From Symbiodinium natans (taxonomy: Eukaryota; Sar; Dinophyceae; Suessiales; Symbiodiniaceae), in NCBI GenBank assembly GCA_905221605.1, contig CAJNDS010002248.1, positions 312,501 to 376,500 of the forward strand: a stretch of 64,000 nt of DNA, read 5' to 3'. The notes beneath the pieces were generated by a model, which worked only from the letters and a program-made list of their open reading frames with translations, searched no databases and was not told the DNA's origin. The translations under genes and the position numbers were made by a program. This document shows, piece by piece, positions 52,600 through 62,237 of the stretch; the first letter of the stretch is position 1, and each line of letters begins with the position of its first letter.

Positions 52600-53580
52600 A
52601 CCCGCACTGCCGAAAGGAGACTTCATTGAGCCGTGCCCAAACTTGCAAGCCAAGCAGACAGAAACCCCACTAAAAGAGAGCCCTGCTCTGCAGAAGGATG
52701 TCTGATGCATCGGGGCCGACAAAGAAACCAAAAGAAGCCGAACAAAGAAGTGCACTCAGAAATATAGCAAGAACCCTTACAGGAGCGTGATCTCTTGTAG
52801 CCTCAAAAGTCCCCAAGATGGAGAGCCCTTCGAGCCAACTACGCCTAAACCTGAGAACCTGCGGAGCCTGAAGGCAGACCTCAGCTCTGATGGTTTGGGA
52901 GGCGCCTGCACCGGCTGCCCACTGGCCGTCTTGGCGGTGGCCACCACTGCCGGCGGCTTCCTGCGGCTTTCGTGCGCGCGCCTGGGTGGAGGTTCAGGGT
53001 TGAGGGTTGAGGGTAAAGGGGGTTCTACTGGTTCCTATGAAGATCTAGGTAATAAGGTTCCGGGCCTAAGCTGATCCCTTCCTGAATTCTTCATCTCCAG
53101 CCCAAGAGGATCGAACAAGGCATGCTACACCGAGGCAAACAGATGCAAGCACACAAATGGCCAAACCGCATCTTGCATTTGCGACCCGAAAGAAGCTCGG
53201 AGCTGAAGCCGAAGGGCAGGTTCTGCGGGACTGGTTCCGCACGCGAGACCGCGAACTCCATTCCTTGGGGCCGAAAGGATCCCTAAAATTGGGGGGGCAG
53301 ATACCCTCTACTACTACAATCCCTATTAATCCCTATTAAGGTAGGACCCTAAACCCTTTTAAGGCTCATTTGGCCGCCAAGGTGCGCTCCACATCCTCGG
53401 AGAAGCGGATGGAGCTTCGGCGCGTGCTGTCGCCACATGCTTCCTTGGCTGCGAAATGTCGGGCCTCGCCCCTGAACCCCTGCAAAGCCCTGTACAAACC
53501 AAAGCAGGAAAAACCCGCGTGCCATAGTTACTGGTTAAGGCCCACATTGTGCCCCCCCCCAAAGCACCCGCCTAAACCCC
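52600..53580. other. Stretch without resolved gene
   Basis: A minus-strand Pro/Ala-rich island at about 52890-52990 (PPAVVATAKTASGQPVQAPP) may be another exon. A palindromic M1-like core sits at 53301-53345. The plus frame 53157-53339 is open but unrecognised. Confidence 0.4.
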
Positions 53581-53720
53581 TTTTTACCCTAAACCCTAAA
53601 CCCTAAACCCTAAACCCCTTTTTGCATCCTGGGTCTAAGGCCCCCTTTGGGCAACCAGGTCTCTGTATGTCTCCAACCCTACATCCACCCCAAGCCCCAA
53701 ACAACTGCCCAAACTCCCTG

Positions 53721-53834
53721 AACCCTAAACTCCCGAAACCCTAAACTCCCCACCCTAAACTCCCTAACCCTAAACCCTAAACCCTAAACCCTAAACCCTA
53801 AACCCTAAACCCTAAACCCTAAACCCTAAACCCT
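53721..53834 (-). repeat. Interstitial CCCTAAA array
   Basis: About fifteen units, the last nine perfect. A smaller block lies at 53586-53615. Confidence 0.95.
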
Positions 53835-53944
53835 CCAAGGCTCCATCGGGTCCTGCGGCACGCGGCGCGGGATGCGGATGGCAGGGACCGGCGCGGTGCC
53901 GGAGGCCGAAGGCTTCGACTTCAGGATTGGCTTCCTTATGCTCG

Positions 53945-54016
53945 TTTAGGGTTTAGGGTTTAGGGTTTAGGGTTTAGGGTTTAGGGTTTAGGGTTTAGGG
54001 TTTAGGGTTTAGGGTT
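53945..54016 (+). repeat. Interstitial TTTAGGG array
   Basis: Ten perfect copies, followed directly by motif K at 54014-54052. It forms an inverted pair with 53721-53834 around a 110-bp GC-rich block. Confidence 0.97.
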
Positions 54017-54125
54017 TCGACTCTCACACTCGCACAAGGCCGGCAAGGCCTCGGTTGGGATCCTCTCTGGTGATACAGCCCACAAGATTCTGGAGACTTC
54101 ATGACTTCAAGAGTTTAGGGTTTAG

Positions 54126-54160
54126 GGTTTTTTTTTTTGCCACCCGCTTAGCTGACCTCT
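54126..54160 (+). repeat. Dispersed motif J, copy
   Basis: A T10 run, then GCCACCCGCTTAGCTGACCT, directly after TTTAGGG. Confidence 0.65.
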
Positions 54161-54679
54161 CGGACACTCTGCAGGGAATTGGCGGTTTCAAATACGGGGG
54201 TCCCAAAAACTGGTCTCGGAGGGTCTGGAGTTGTCGTTTAGGTGGAGTCAAACAAAAGGAGCCCCGAAACAAAGGTAAAGGGCCAACAGGCCGCACAAAA
54301 CATTTACTCAACTTAATGACAACTCCTTCAAACTGTGCAAGACTAAAGTCTCATCATCAGTCTCACAGGGGTCCTTTCCACAACTCATACAAACAAAAAA
54401 GCATACCCAAAACAACAGCTCTTCACACAAAGACAAGCGGCTAACCCAACACAAAACCGTCTCTCAGCGACCCCCATGACTCATCCATCACAGCCCTAGG
54501 TCCCCAGGATGCAGGGGGGGGGCATCCGGGCTCTAGCACGGCAATAGGTTCACCACCCGCTTCGAGCTCTTGTACAATGGTTGCTTCCCAGGCATCCATT
54601 CAGGGACTGCATTGAAATTTGTCAGAGTGGACATGACCGTCACCAAACATTACACAAAGTAAGAAAGCCCAACACTACG

Positions 54680-54771
54680 ACATATGTTCACTCCGCAGGA
54701 GTCTTCAAAGAGCCTTGACGTATGTCATATGTTCACTCCGTAGGGTCTTCAAAGAGCCTTGACGTATGTCA
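54680..54771 (+). repeat. Tandem duplication of a 45-bp block
   Basis: CATATGTTCACTCCGCAGGA ... GAGCCTTGACGTATGT at 54681 is repeated at 54726 with a one-base deletion and a C-to-T change. Confidence 0.88.
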
Positions 54772-55223
54772 GGACAGGGCGAGTCCTCAAGACTCACCCG
54801 CAGCTCCCAGCCAGGCTGGAGTCAGTTCGTCGTGCCAAGATTCCCGGCGGTCACTGCACCAACCCAAAAACCACATCGATCCAACAGATGTAACACCGCA
54901 CGACCCCATCAGACCAAACCACATAGATCCACACAGCTAAGAACTCAAACCTTAGGAATCTCGGGCTCTCGTCCATCTGGCTAGCATCTCGTGAGCCAGG
55001 GCCGAGAGACTTTGGCGGGCCCTCGTCTCCTACATGGAGTTGCTGCTTCGTCGAAACGCCAAGTTCACCAGCGAAGCAACAACCTACACAAAGCAAGTAG
55101 GCCATGTGCCTGCCCAAAAATCTACAACAGCATATCTCAGCATATCACAGCGTTTCGCATTCTCCAGTCACAGGGGAAAGTCGGTGGCTACTAACATGTC
55201 CGTGGAGAGTCCAGATTTACTCA

Positions 55224-55890
55224 ACATCCCAACAACCACATAGATCCAAAAGATCAGACAGAGCTCACCGAAGCAACCACCACCACAAGCATCCACACGC
55301 TAGCAACTACCACGGACTCTCCACCCAGGTACAAGGATCATTGGAGTGTGTTGAATTACTTGGGGCGCATGCAGTTGGTTCGACGGGTTGGCGAATTAGA
55401 GTGCACGTGTGTCTCCCAAAATCGGCGAATCATGCAGCTGGATTGCGAGGACAGTTACTTAGTGTGGAGAGATATGCACCCACCTGGTATAGATACATAA
55501 CGGACTTGGCCCTTTCACCCAGATTCGGTAGAGTTTATGCCCTCATTTTACTGGGACCGACTGTACGATATTTCGTGCAAGTTTTAGATTTTCTGGCGTA
55601 TTTATTCTTACCAGGAATTGCCAGTGAATTATGTCCCCGGAAGTCACTCACAGGGTGAGCTCAATAGCTTCTGGTCAGACACACAGTCTCGGCCGGACTC
55701 ACCATTCAGAAAGAACATGGCTATCCATGAAAGACCACCTCGCGACTCTACAGGACACACCTGCGGAGAAGGGGGAGCAGTTTGGCGGACTTACGCTTCA
55801 AGAGTCGTTGTTCTGTACCAACAACCCTCCAAACCCCGAAGGATTGAACAGATCCCAAGACCTATTCAGGAAAATTGGTGACCATCAAAG
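55224..55890 (+). pseudogene. Degenerate coding sequence, unrecognised
   Basis: The plus-strand frame from about 55224 reads coding-like: NNHIDPKDQTELTEATTT, later YKDHWSVLNYLGRMQLVRRV and DCEDSYLVWRDMHPPGIDT. It meets a TAA near 55498, a TAG near 55585, then stays open. After about 55680 the neighbouring frame becomes the coding-like one (MKDHLATLQDTPAEKGEQF) and runs to about 55900. NHIDP also occurs twice at 54870-54935. It is opposite in strand to the viral copy that starts about 90 bp away. It could be a decayed host or mobile-element gene; I recognise no domain. Confidence 0.4.
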
Positions 55891-55988
55891 TGATGACTAA
55901 ACAAATCCACAGACTTGTTCAATCTGACTTGACTTGTGACATAAAGCTGAACATGCCAGTTGCTTACCATGCAAAGTGCACAGTGTGG

Positions 55989-56345
55989 CTACCATCGTTT
56001 CCTCAAACGCCTCATCTCCCCCGAGCGTGGTTGTTCTCTAATCGTAACCGCCTTTGGCCCTGGGAATTGATGTCCAGGAGCAAAGAAGCCTCGTAAGGCC
56101 TCTAGCATCTGTTGTGATGGAGCTAGTTGTTCTCTCCCAACACCCAGTGAGCCCAACTGTTTGACCGCGCTGTTGTACGCCTTCTCTGCACGCGCGGGCA
56201 GTGATTCCTTGACGGTGTACGACCCATCTGCATTCTGGCTAGGTCTTGTTGGTTTGAGGTTCTTGGCTTTCCCTTTCTTAGCGGGTTTCTGCTTCGTTGA
56301 CTCACCCCCCCCTTCCCGCTGTACAGGCGGAGGGCTGCCTCCTCC
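55989..56345 (-). pseudogene. In-phase continuation of the viral capsid frame beyond an amber stop
   Basis: After the capsid TAG (56348-56346) the same frame runs open for 118 codons to a TAG at 55991-55989. It begins with a Gly/Pro-rich hinge (GGGSPPPVQREGGG), passes through a basic stretch (KQKPAKKGKAKNLKP) and a more ordered segment (YTVKESLPARAEKAYNSAVK), and ends Arg-rich. There is no ATG until late in the segment, so it is unlikely to be an independent gene. Either the ancestral virus made a C-terminal readthrough extension, as some plant-infecting luteovirus relatives do, or the TAG is a decay mutation inside one longer capsid gene. Confidence 0.55.
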
Positions 56346-57343
56346 CTAACGCTTGGTGGAGAAGTGTTTCAAGCCATCAGGCAACCTATGTTCGATTGTG
56401 TGCATTCCATCCACTTCAAGGGTGAAATTTGACCCATAAGGTGGATCAGGGGAACGCACATTCATAAACACAATTGCGATAGGCCAGTACGTGGCGTTTG
56501 CGCTATTCGGGTAAGCCTCTATAGGATGGAAAATCTGTTGTTGTGGCGGCTGCTTCAGCTCGGGCCGGATGGTAACCCAAGAATTGGATTTCATCGTGAT
56601 TGATGACGCAAAGTCAGACCCTCTCACATCAGCAGGCGCAACGTTCAGGCTTACATCATCGTCCATAACCATGTATCTCATAGTCACAGACTGAGTCGAG
56701 GCGAACGTCAACTTCAACTTCAATGATCCTCCCAACGCTCTTGACGGCTCCCCCCCAATGTGATCTCTGGGGTAGGCAGGATAGCCGAGCGATTAATCTG
56801 CTCAGCTGCAACCGTGCTCAGTGTGTACATGCTTTTCCCAGTGGCCGCTGCTGAACCAAATTCCTGCATCGTGACCCCTGCAGGCTGCCCCACCGTGTCT
56901 GTGACATAATCTAGAGGGGCGTCTGTTGCATCCTTCTCCCTGAACAGGAATACGGTCTTGGTCTCGTTATTTGGCCAATACATCAGCCAGACTTTGTCAA
57001 GCCGCGACGGCGGAATGTCAAAGTATTCATGAGACCGCACGTCCTCATGCCTGGTTAGCATACGATGTGGGGGAACGCGCGCGAGAGGGTATCCCCTCCT
57101 CCGCGGTCCAGGCTGGGTCAAGCTTCCTCCTTGTTGGGGTTGCTTCTGAGCGTGAGCTTGGGCTTTGGGCTTGGCCTGAGGTTTTGTTCGCTGTGAGGCT
57201 ACGGACAAGATTGACAGTTGGTGGGACAATTTGTCCGTTTGTGACTGTAGATTCCTCCTCCTCATTTCCTCCATGTTCGGTTTCCCTCTGCGCGCCCGTC
57301 GGGCGGCAGCGGCTTTTGGCCGAGGCCCAGATTGCCGAGACAT
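56346..57343 (-). pseudogene. Endogenous capsid-like gene of a dinoflagellate RNA virus, frameshifted
   Basis: Follows the polymerase fragment on the same strand, the order expected of dinornavirus-type genomes (polymerase, then capsid). The first ATG (57343-57341) opens MSRQSGPRPKAAAARRARRG, an Arg-rich N-terminal arm typical of small RNA-virus coat proteins. The body continues for about 198 codons to a G7 run (C7 on the plus strand at 56750-56756). A one-base length change there moves the remaining about 134 codons into another frame. The second part (LKLKLTFASTQSVTMRYMVM ... PDPPYGSNFTLEVDG) has the beta-rich look of a jelly-roll. Total length of about 330 residues is near that of known dinoflagellate RNA-virus capsids. 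Assignment rests on gene order and composition, not a search. The homopolymer break could be a sequencing error. Confidence 0.6.
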
Positions 57344-57530
57344 GGAATCTGAAGACTTTCGGACTGAGGTGGCGAATGGTGGCCAATTTTGCTCGCACAG
57401 TCTGGATGAACTCCTCAGATAGTGCACCGCTCAAAATAGCGGCCAGGAGCTCTGGAGCGTGCTCCTGTAAGAGGTCCTCGACCTCTTCTTGGACGCCAGC
57501 CCACTCCGTGGTGGCCTGGAGTATCCACAC
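57045..57530 (-). CDS. Overlapping open frame in the viral copy
   Basis: 161 codons in the third frame, overlapping the capsid start. The first 60 residues look protein-like (EEVEDLLQEHAPELLAAILS, then EEFIQTVRAKLA). There is no ATG, and a TAG sits just upstream of its GTG, with coding-like sequence before that TAG. It could be a remnant of a third viral product, of the polymerase C-terminus, or a chance frame. Confidence 0.3.
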   Translation of the reverse strand: MWILQATTEWAGVQEEVEDLLQEHAPELLAAILSGALSEEFIQTVRAKLATIRHLSPKVFRFHVSAIWASAKSRCRPTGAQRETEHGGNEEEESTVTNGQIVPPTVNLVRSLTANKTSGQAQSPSSRSEATPTRRKLDPAWTAEEGIPSRARSPTSYANQA

Positions 57531-57670
57531 CTAGGTGCAGACGATGCAGTCAAACAGCTGGTTGTCACAAAGTCGTTTCGCAACTCAACATTGGTGCCTT
57601 CTACCTGTATAGAACATCCCGCTCTAGGCCTTTAGAGCTCAGGACCTAATTCACACGCACAAGGGAACTC

Positions 57671-58378
57671 TCAGAGAAGGTCGTGGATGATCCCGTCTTC
57701 CTGACAGGCCACGACAGAGTCCCACTGCCATCCGAAGATCTGGTAAATCCAGCGGATGTGGTTGCGAAACTTCTCATTGTGCTCATGCCTCAAGAAAAAC
57801 TTGTAGGCAGCCGTCTGTTCATCAGTTGGCGGGCGAACCTTGCACATCCTCAAAATCGTGGCCTGTGTGGCCTCAGGATGAGCTGCCCGCGCCTTCTCAA
57901 ACTCGTCAGCAGACGGAAAGCACTTGAGGAGGAATGTGCCCAAGAACTTTGTCTCATTCTCATAACCAGCCTTGAGAACTCCAGTGTTGTCTTGCCAAAT
58001 CACATGCGATGTGATCGAGTATGGACCTCCGACTTTGCTCGACTGTTGTGTCCCCGCCTTAACGGTGAGACCCGTGTCAAGTAACGCGATGCTCAATCGG
58101 TGGAGGTCATCCAAGCTCAGGCCGGGCCTCGGTCCACTTCGGACGTTGTCATCGCCAACGGAAATGGCTGCACGGGCCCCTGCAAGCACAACACCGAGTG
58201 ACCGCATGATAGAGTTGATCACGCCGGTATATCATATACCGCTGGGCATGATTCCCAGGATCCCAATCGCTACCATGTCGCTGCCAAAGATAGCTGTGTG
58301 AGCTGTGTGGCTACACAGATAAGAGAACAGCATCTTATGCACCGCGTCAGCGAGGTTCTGATCATCAATGCCACCAGG
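57671..58378 (-). pseudogene. Endogenous RNA-dependent RNA polymerase fragment (dinornavirus/sobemovirus-like)
   Basis: The minus-strand frame from the edge of the telomeric array reads GGIDDQNLADAVHKMLFSYL, then motif B (GIMPSG, stop, YTGVINSIMR) and motif C (ISVGDDN, GDD at 58156-58148), then about 130 residues to a TGA at 57671. The SG...T...NS plus GDD pattern belongs to positive-strand RNA-virus polymerases of the sobemo-like group, which includes the dinoflagellate-infecting Alvernaviridae. Motif A and everything upstream are missing: the frame is cut at 58378, where (TTTAGGG)10 begins. A TGA at 58234-58232 interrupts motif B. This is a non-functional integrated copy. Family level is firm; genus is inferred from the host type. 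Confidence 0.85.
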
Positions 58379-58450
58379 TTTAGGGTTTAGGGTTTAGGGT
58401 TTAGGGTTTAGGGTTTAGGGTTTAGGGTTTAGGGTTTAGGGTTTAGGGTT
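58379..58450 (+). repeat. TTTAGGG array forming the 5' boundary of the viral copy
   Basis: About ten perfect copies beginning at the base where polymerase coding sequence ends. Confidence 0.97.
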
Positions 58451-58835
58451 GAAGGCTACCGATGAGAGTTGCAGGATATCTGGGTCAAGGGCTGTCCCCT
58501 AAGAGGGGTTAAGGTGTAAGGTTTAGGGGTTCAGGGCCTTCGGGGCTTGAAGTAGGGGCTTTGGGACTTCTTTGGGCCACGCACACACACAATCTAGGCT
58601 TAGGGGCCTGCGGGTTTAGGGTTTGCATTGGACTAGATCCTCTAGAGCCTATAGGTTGCAGGGTTTATAGGGTGTATTGTCATTGGGTTTAGGGTACTTC
58701 GAAACTGCACTAAAACTGTGCCAGACTCCAAGGCTCGAGCCCCTTGACCCTGAAACCCTGCCACCCTCATCGGTACGAACATCGGTACGAACCGTAAACC
58801 GTAGACCGTAAACCCTGACCTCTGAACCCCCCTAA

Positions 58836-58915
58836 GCCCTAAACCCTAAACCCTGAACCCTAGACCCTAAACCCTAAACCCTAAACCCTAAACCCTAAAC
58901 CCTAAACCCTAAACC
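58836..58915 (-). repeat. Interstitial CCCTAAA array
   Basis: About eleven copies. 58451-58835 holds unique sequence and scattered remnants, no gene. A GC-rich island (58918-59040) follows, then a degenerate array (59042-59125). Confidence 0.95.
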
Positions 58916-59205
58916 GCAACTGCAACAGTGAGCCAAGCGGCAGCGTGGAGGGCGTCGTCGCGGCCTCCTTGGGCCCGGGCTTGGGGGGCGGCATGGGAAT
59001 GTCCGTCGGCCCGATCTCGTCCACCACCTGCCAGGAGATGCCCTAAAGCCCTAAACCCTAAACCCCAAACCCCTAAACCCCAAACCCTAAACCTGAACCC
59101 TAAACTCAAAACCCTAAACCCAAAGTAGGGCTGAAACATTTTGGCATCGTCAAGTTAGAGATGGAATGTGGAAAACGACTCCAACAGTCTTGGCTTTGTC
59201 TAGGG

Positions 59206-59298
59206 TATTTAGGTTGGGATGTTCCCCCTTACACTAACAGTCCTTAAAAATCTCTCTTAAGGACTGTTAGTAGAAGGGGGAACATCCCAATATTTAGG
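59206..59298. mobile_element. M1 element with perfect 8-bp target duplication, compact
   Basis: Element 59214-59290: TTGGGATGTTCCCCCTTACA ... TAGAAGGGGGAACATCCCAA with a short AAAAATCTCT centre. TATTTAGG stands at 59206-59213 and 59291-59298. Confidence 0.92.
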
Positions 59299-59713
59299 TG
59301 TAGAGTTAGGGGTCTCGCCGGGCCATGCATGCAATGTTTCGCCCCTCACCTGCGTGCCACCGAGGCCTTCCGCCCTCGGGGACAGGATCTTGCCAACAGC
59401 GGGCGGAGGACCCTTGCGCCGATCCTGACGTGGCTAGCCCAGTAACCCAGGATTAAGAAGCAAAATCGGGGTTTGTAGGGGAACCTAAAACCCCCAAAAA
59501 AGGGAATAAGGGCACAACCGGGCATCCTGACGTGGTCAGCACCCAGGGAAGAATAAAAGTGTTGCGATGTGATCAGCTCTGGGCTAGTAACCGGAAAATG
59601 TTGGGGTCCAGAATTGGACAAGAAGTACAGCAGAACTTCTACTGGTTCGCAGAATGCCAAGAAAGGAAAGATCGTGCTCTACCACACGGAAAGACTTGCT
59701 CCAAAACAAACAC

Positions 59714-59818
59714 TCGTGCTGAAGAGCTCAGAGGGTCTGCGTCCGAAAAGTGGCCAAGGAGGTTGAACCATTCGTCCCGCTGCTCCTCTGAGCCCGCCGC
59801 CAAGAACATGCTGGAGCC
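59714..59818 (-). CDS. Candidate exon with PH-domain-like C-terminal motif
   Basis: 105 nt, phase 0, preceded by a pyrimidine-rich stretch and GATGCAG| acceptor, followed by |GTGTTT. Encodes SSMFLAAGSEEQRDEWFNLL and then GHFSDADPLSSSAR. The pattern of a hydrophobic strand, AxSEEQRxEW and a short helix resembles the end of pleckstrin-homology domains (strand 7 and the C-terminal helix with its conserved Trp). A single exon is too little to be sure, and the rest of the gene is not identified. Confidence 0.42.
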
Positions 59819-60719
59819 CTGCATCAGTGAAGAGCCGGCGAGTAACACAGGCGTACCAGGCAAACCAAAGCGTACACAACAGTGTGAAGGACGACGAAAT
59901 CAAAGTCATTATTGCTCTGCAAGGAGTTGCTACTCAAAATGTTGCCAACCATTGCTGAAAGACTAAGGCGGACGGAACGACATGATACTCAAGATGCGCG
60001 TTTCGAGGACATTCTCGGTACAGTGTACATCATGGTTATATAGAGTGATCGGCAATTAGTTAGTCTTCTGTGTTGCTTTATCGAGTTCGGCTAAATTCTC
60101 TGAGCCTAAACCTTCCCTTGGTGCTAGTGCCTTTTGCAACCCAAACCTCCAACTCCACAGAAGCCTAACAGAAGGGCCCACGTCCAAGAAGTCCTTTCCT
60201 TGGCGGTAAGGATTCCCTTGACTCGCAACAGGCCCGCACGCAATACACCTGAAAGTCAGCCATCGGGAGCTGTGAGGTTCTTAAGCTGTTACAACCTGAA
60301 CGGCTTTTTGTCTCCGAACTATACTCCCTTAGGACCTATAAGCAAAAAGATGATTCCTGAGAGGACTATGCCTAAACCCATCCTAAACCCTTTTTCCTGA
60401 ACCCTTGGTGGCCCAGAGGGCCTTCTTCGTGACGATGAAGCCAAAGGGTCGGGCAGTCTCATCCTCAAAGCCCCACATGGCATCGCAATCTGGTTTGGGG
60501 TTTTTCTTTGCAGGGTTTAGGGTTTAGGGTTCAGGGTTCAGGGTTTAGTGGTTTGTCTGGCTGGGCCGCACTGCAGGGCAACACATGTGTACTCGAAGAG
60601 TTTAGGTTTGGGGCTTTGGCTGTCGCATGGTCGGGGGGGGTGAGCAGCTGAGCTTCATCTAAAAGACCCCCCCCCCTATTCTCAGGCTCACTACACACAA
60701 CATGTCGGCGACCGTGAAG

Positions 60720-61030
60720 TCAAGCGTCCTCGTCCAGTTCTCTATAGGTGCTACCCACCTCCACAGGGAAGGTGGTGGGAGCCTTGTTGTCGGGCGCGCG
60801 GTACATCCTTGCAACGCATCCGACAGCAAGCAGACTTGGCAAACATTGCTGACAAAACGTGATGTAAGCAGAGGTACCAAATTGCCTTCATACCACTTGC
60901 GGAAGTCCCTGGCCCCCCAATCACGACATCTAACATCCCACCAAGCCCCAAGATCTTTTGCCCAGTCAAGAAGCAGTTTGCTGCCATCCTGCTGGACCGT
61001 CGCAGGGGCTGTGCTCACGCACAGTGTGCC
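60720..61030 (-). CDS. 3' end of an unrecognised gene, at least two exons
   Basis: Upstream exon about 61030-60886: AAG|G acceptor. The frame reads GTLCVSTAPATVQQDGSKLL and later DWGARDFRKWYEG, with a likely GAAG|GC donor. Downstream coding resumes in another frame and ends MYRAPDNKAPTTFPVEVGST ... ELDEDA at TGA 60722-60720. The exact acceptor of the last exon is unresolved, so the joint is not specified. No domain recognised. A telomeric remnant (61055-61080) lies just upstream. Confidence 0.5.
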
Positions 61031-61225
61031 CTTGCCTTCGCCAATGACCCGGGAAGGGTTTCGGGTTTAGGGTTTAGGGCTTTAGAGCTTTAGGGGTTTA
61101 GGGCTTTAGAGGTGTAGGGGTTTAGGGGTTAGGGCAAAGCCAAGAGCATGAGAGCAGAGTCTCGACCATTGTTAAATAACCAGACGCCAAGGGCAATAAC
61201 TCCCCGGATCCCAGCTACCCTCCGT

Positions 61226-61230
61226 ATATG

Positions 61231-61261
<31 letters not shown>

Positions 61262-61331
61262 TTATACATACACATACATATACATATACATGTATACATA
61301 TATATTGTACATATATATATATATATATATG
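61226..61331. repeat. TA/CATA microsatellite
   Basis: Alternating TA and CATA units. Confidence 0.95.
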
Positions 61332-61929
61332 ATCTCAAACAGCAAAGAAACGAGTAGGTTTCATGTGCACCCTTGTTGCTCGAGAGCCAACAGCGCCGCA
61401 ATCTCCAGTGCTCCGCACCTGGGTGTTTTTGCTTCGCTGGTTCCACTCTCACACCTAAGGCCTTCCACCTAGTAGGGTTTAGGGTTTAGGGTTTAGGCTT
61501 GAGTACCTTGGCCCCAAAAAGCTTAACCTTTCAACTATGAAAGGCTTGTGTATACACTAAAAAGTTAAAGGTTATCTACTCAGGTACTAAGCATCAGTTG
61601 TAGGGCACAGTCTTGGTGTGCGTTCTCGACTTGCACATGTCACCGTACGTGTCGTCCTTACGCAGGCGCCATGCTCGTCTCCTCGGCAACTTCTTTCCAC
61701 TCTGGCGCTGGCAAGCTTCTGTTACGATGTCCCAGGCTTGGGTCAAGCACTACACTTCTGCACAAACCCGCCCTTGTGGGTGGGCAGTCTGCGTCGGAAA
61801 CCCACTGTACATCGGAACCGCAGAAAAGCATGCGTGCAAGGCCACAATGAGCATATGGGGGGCAAGACCTGCGCCACATGGGCAACGAAGGGGCTGTAGC
61901 ACCGCTTCTCCGCTCGCTGCTTTGTAAGC

Positions 61930-62040
61930 GAACGCCGAAACTTCAGGGAGCTCTTGTCCACTGCCTTGGCCACAAGCCCGATGCTGTCCACAGATATGCC
62001 AAGAAAGCGGGACCCTTCTCGAAGGCAAGGAATCAGAAAC
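61930..62040 (-). CDS. Exon-like island, unrecognised
   Basis: The minus strand reads GSRFLGISVDSIGLVAKAVD then KSSLKFRRSLTKQRAEKR. It agrees with the strand of its neighbours. Splice ends not resolved. Confidence 0.35.
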
Positions 62041-62237
62041 TCAAGTTACGATGCAAGCTCTGAAAGTAGGCCCAGTAGGCACGCAACACGTGTCAACATC
62101 ATCCTTCGTCTTCGTGATCCTTCGTGACTTGAGGCCAAGGTCTATACAACAAATTCACGCCGCGCAAGGCGAATTTCACTATACCAAACACCTCTGCAGC
62201 AAGCCACTCGTGAAGCGGGATCGGCGGTGAAGCCCCA

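Noticed and set aside
56971-58301. Plus-strand frames across the viral copy
   Set aside because: The viral motifs and gene order are on the minus strand. These are antisense shadows.
61878-62063. Armadillo-repeat-like reading (GNEGAVAPLLRSLL) on the plus strand
   Set aside because: The match is short, the frame is closed just upstream, and the minus strand of the same interval is more coding-like and agrees with neighbouring genes.
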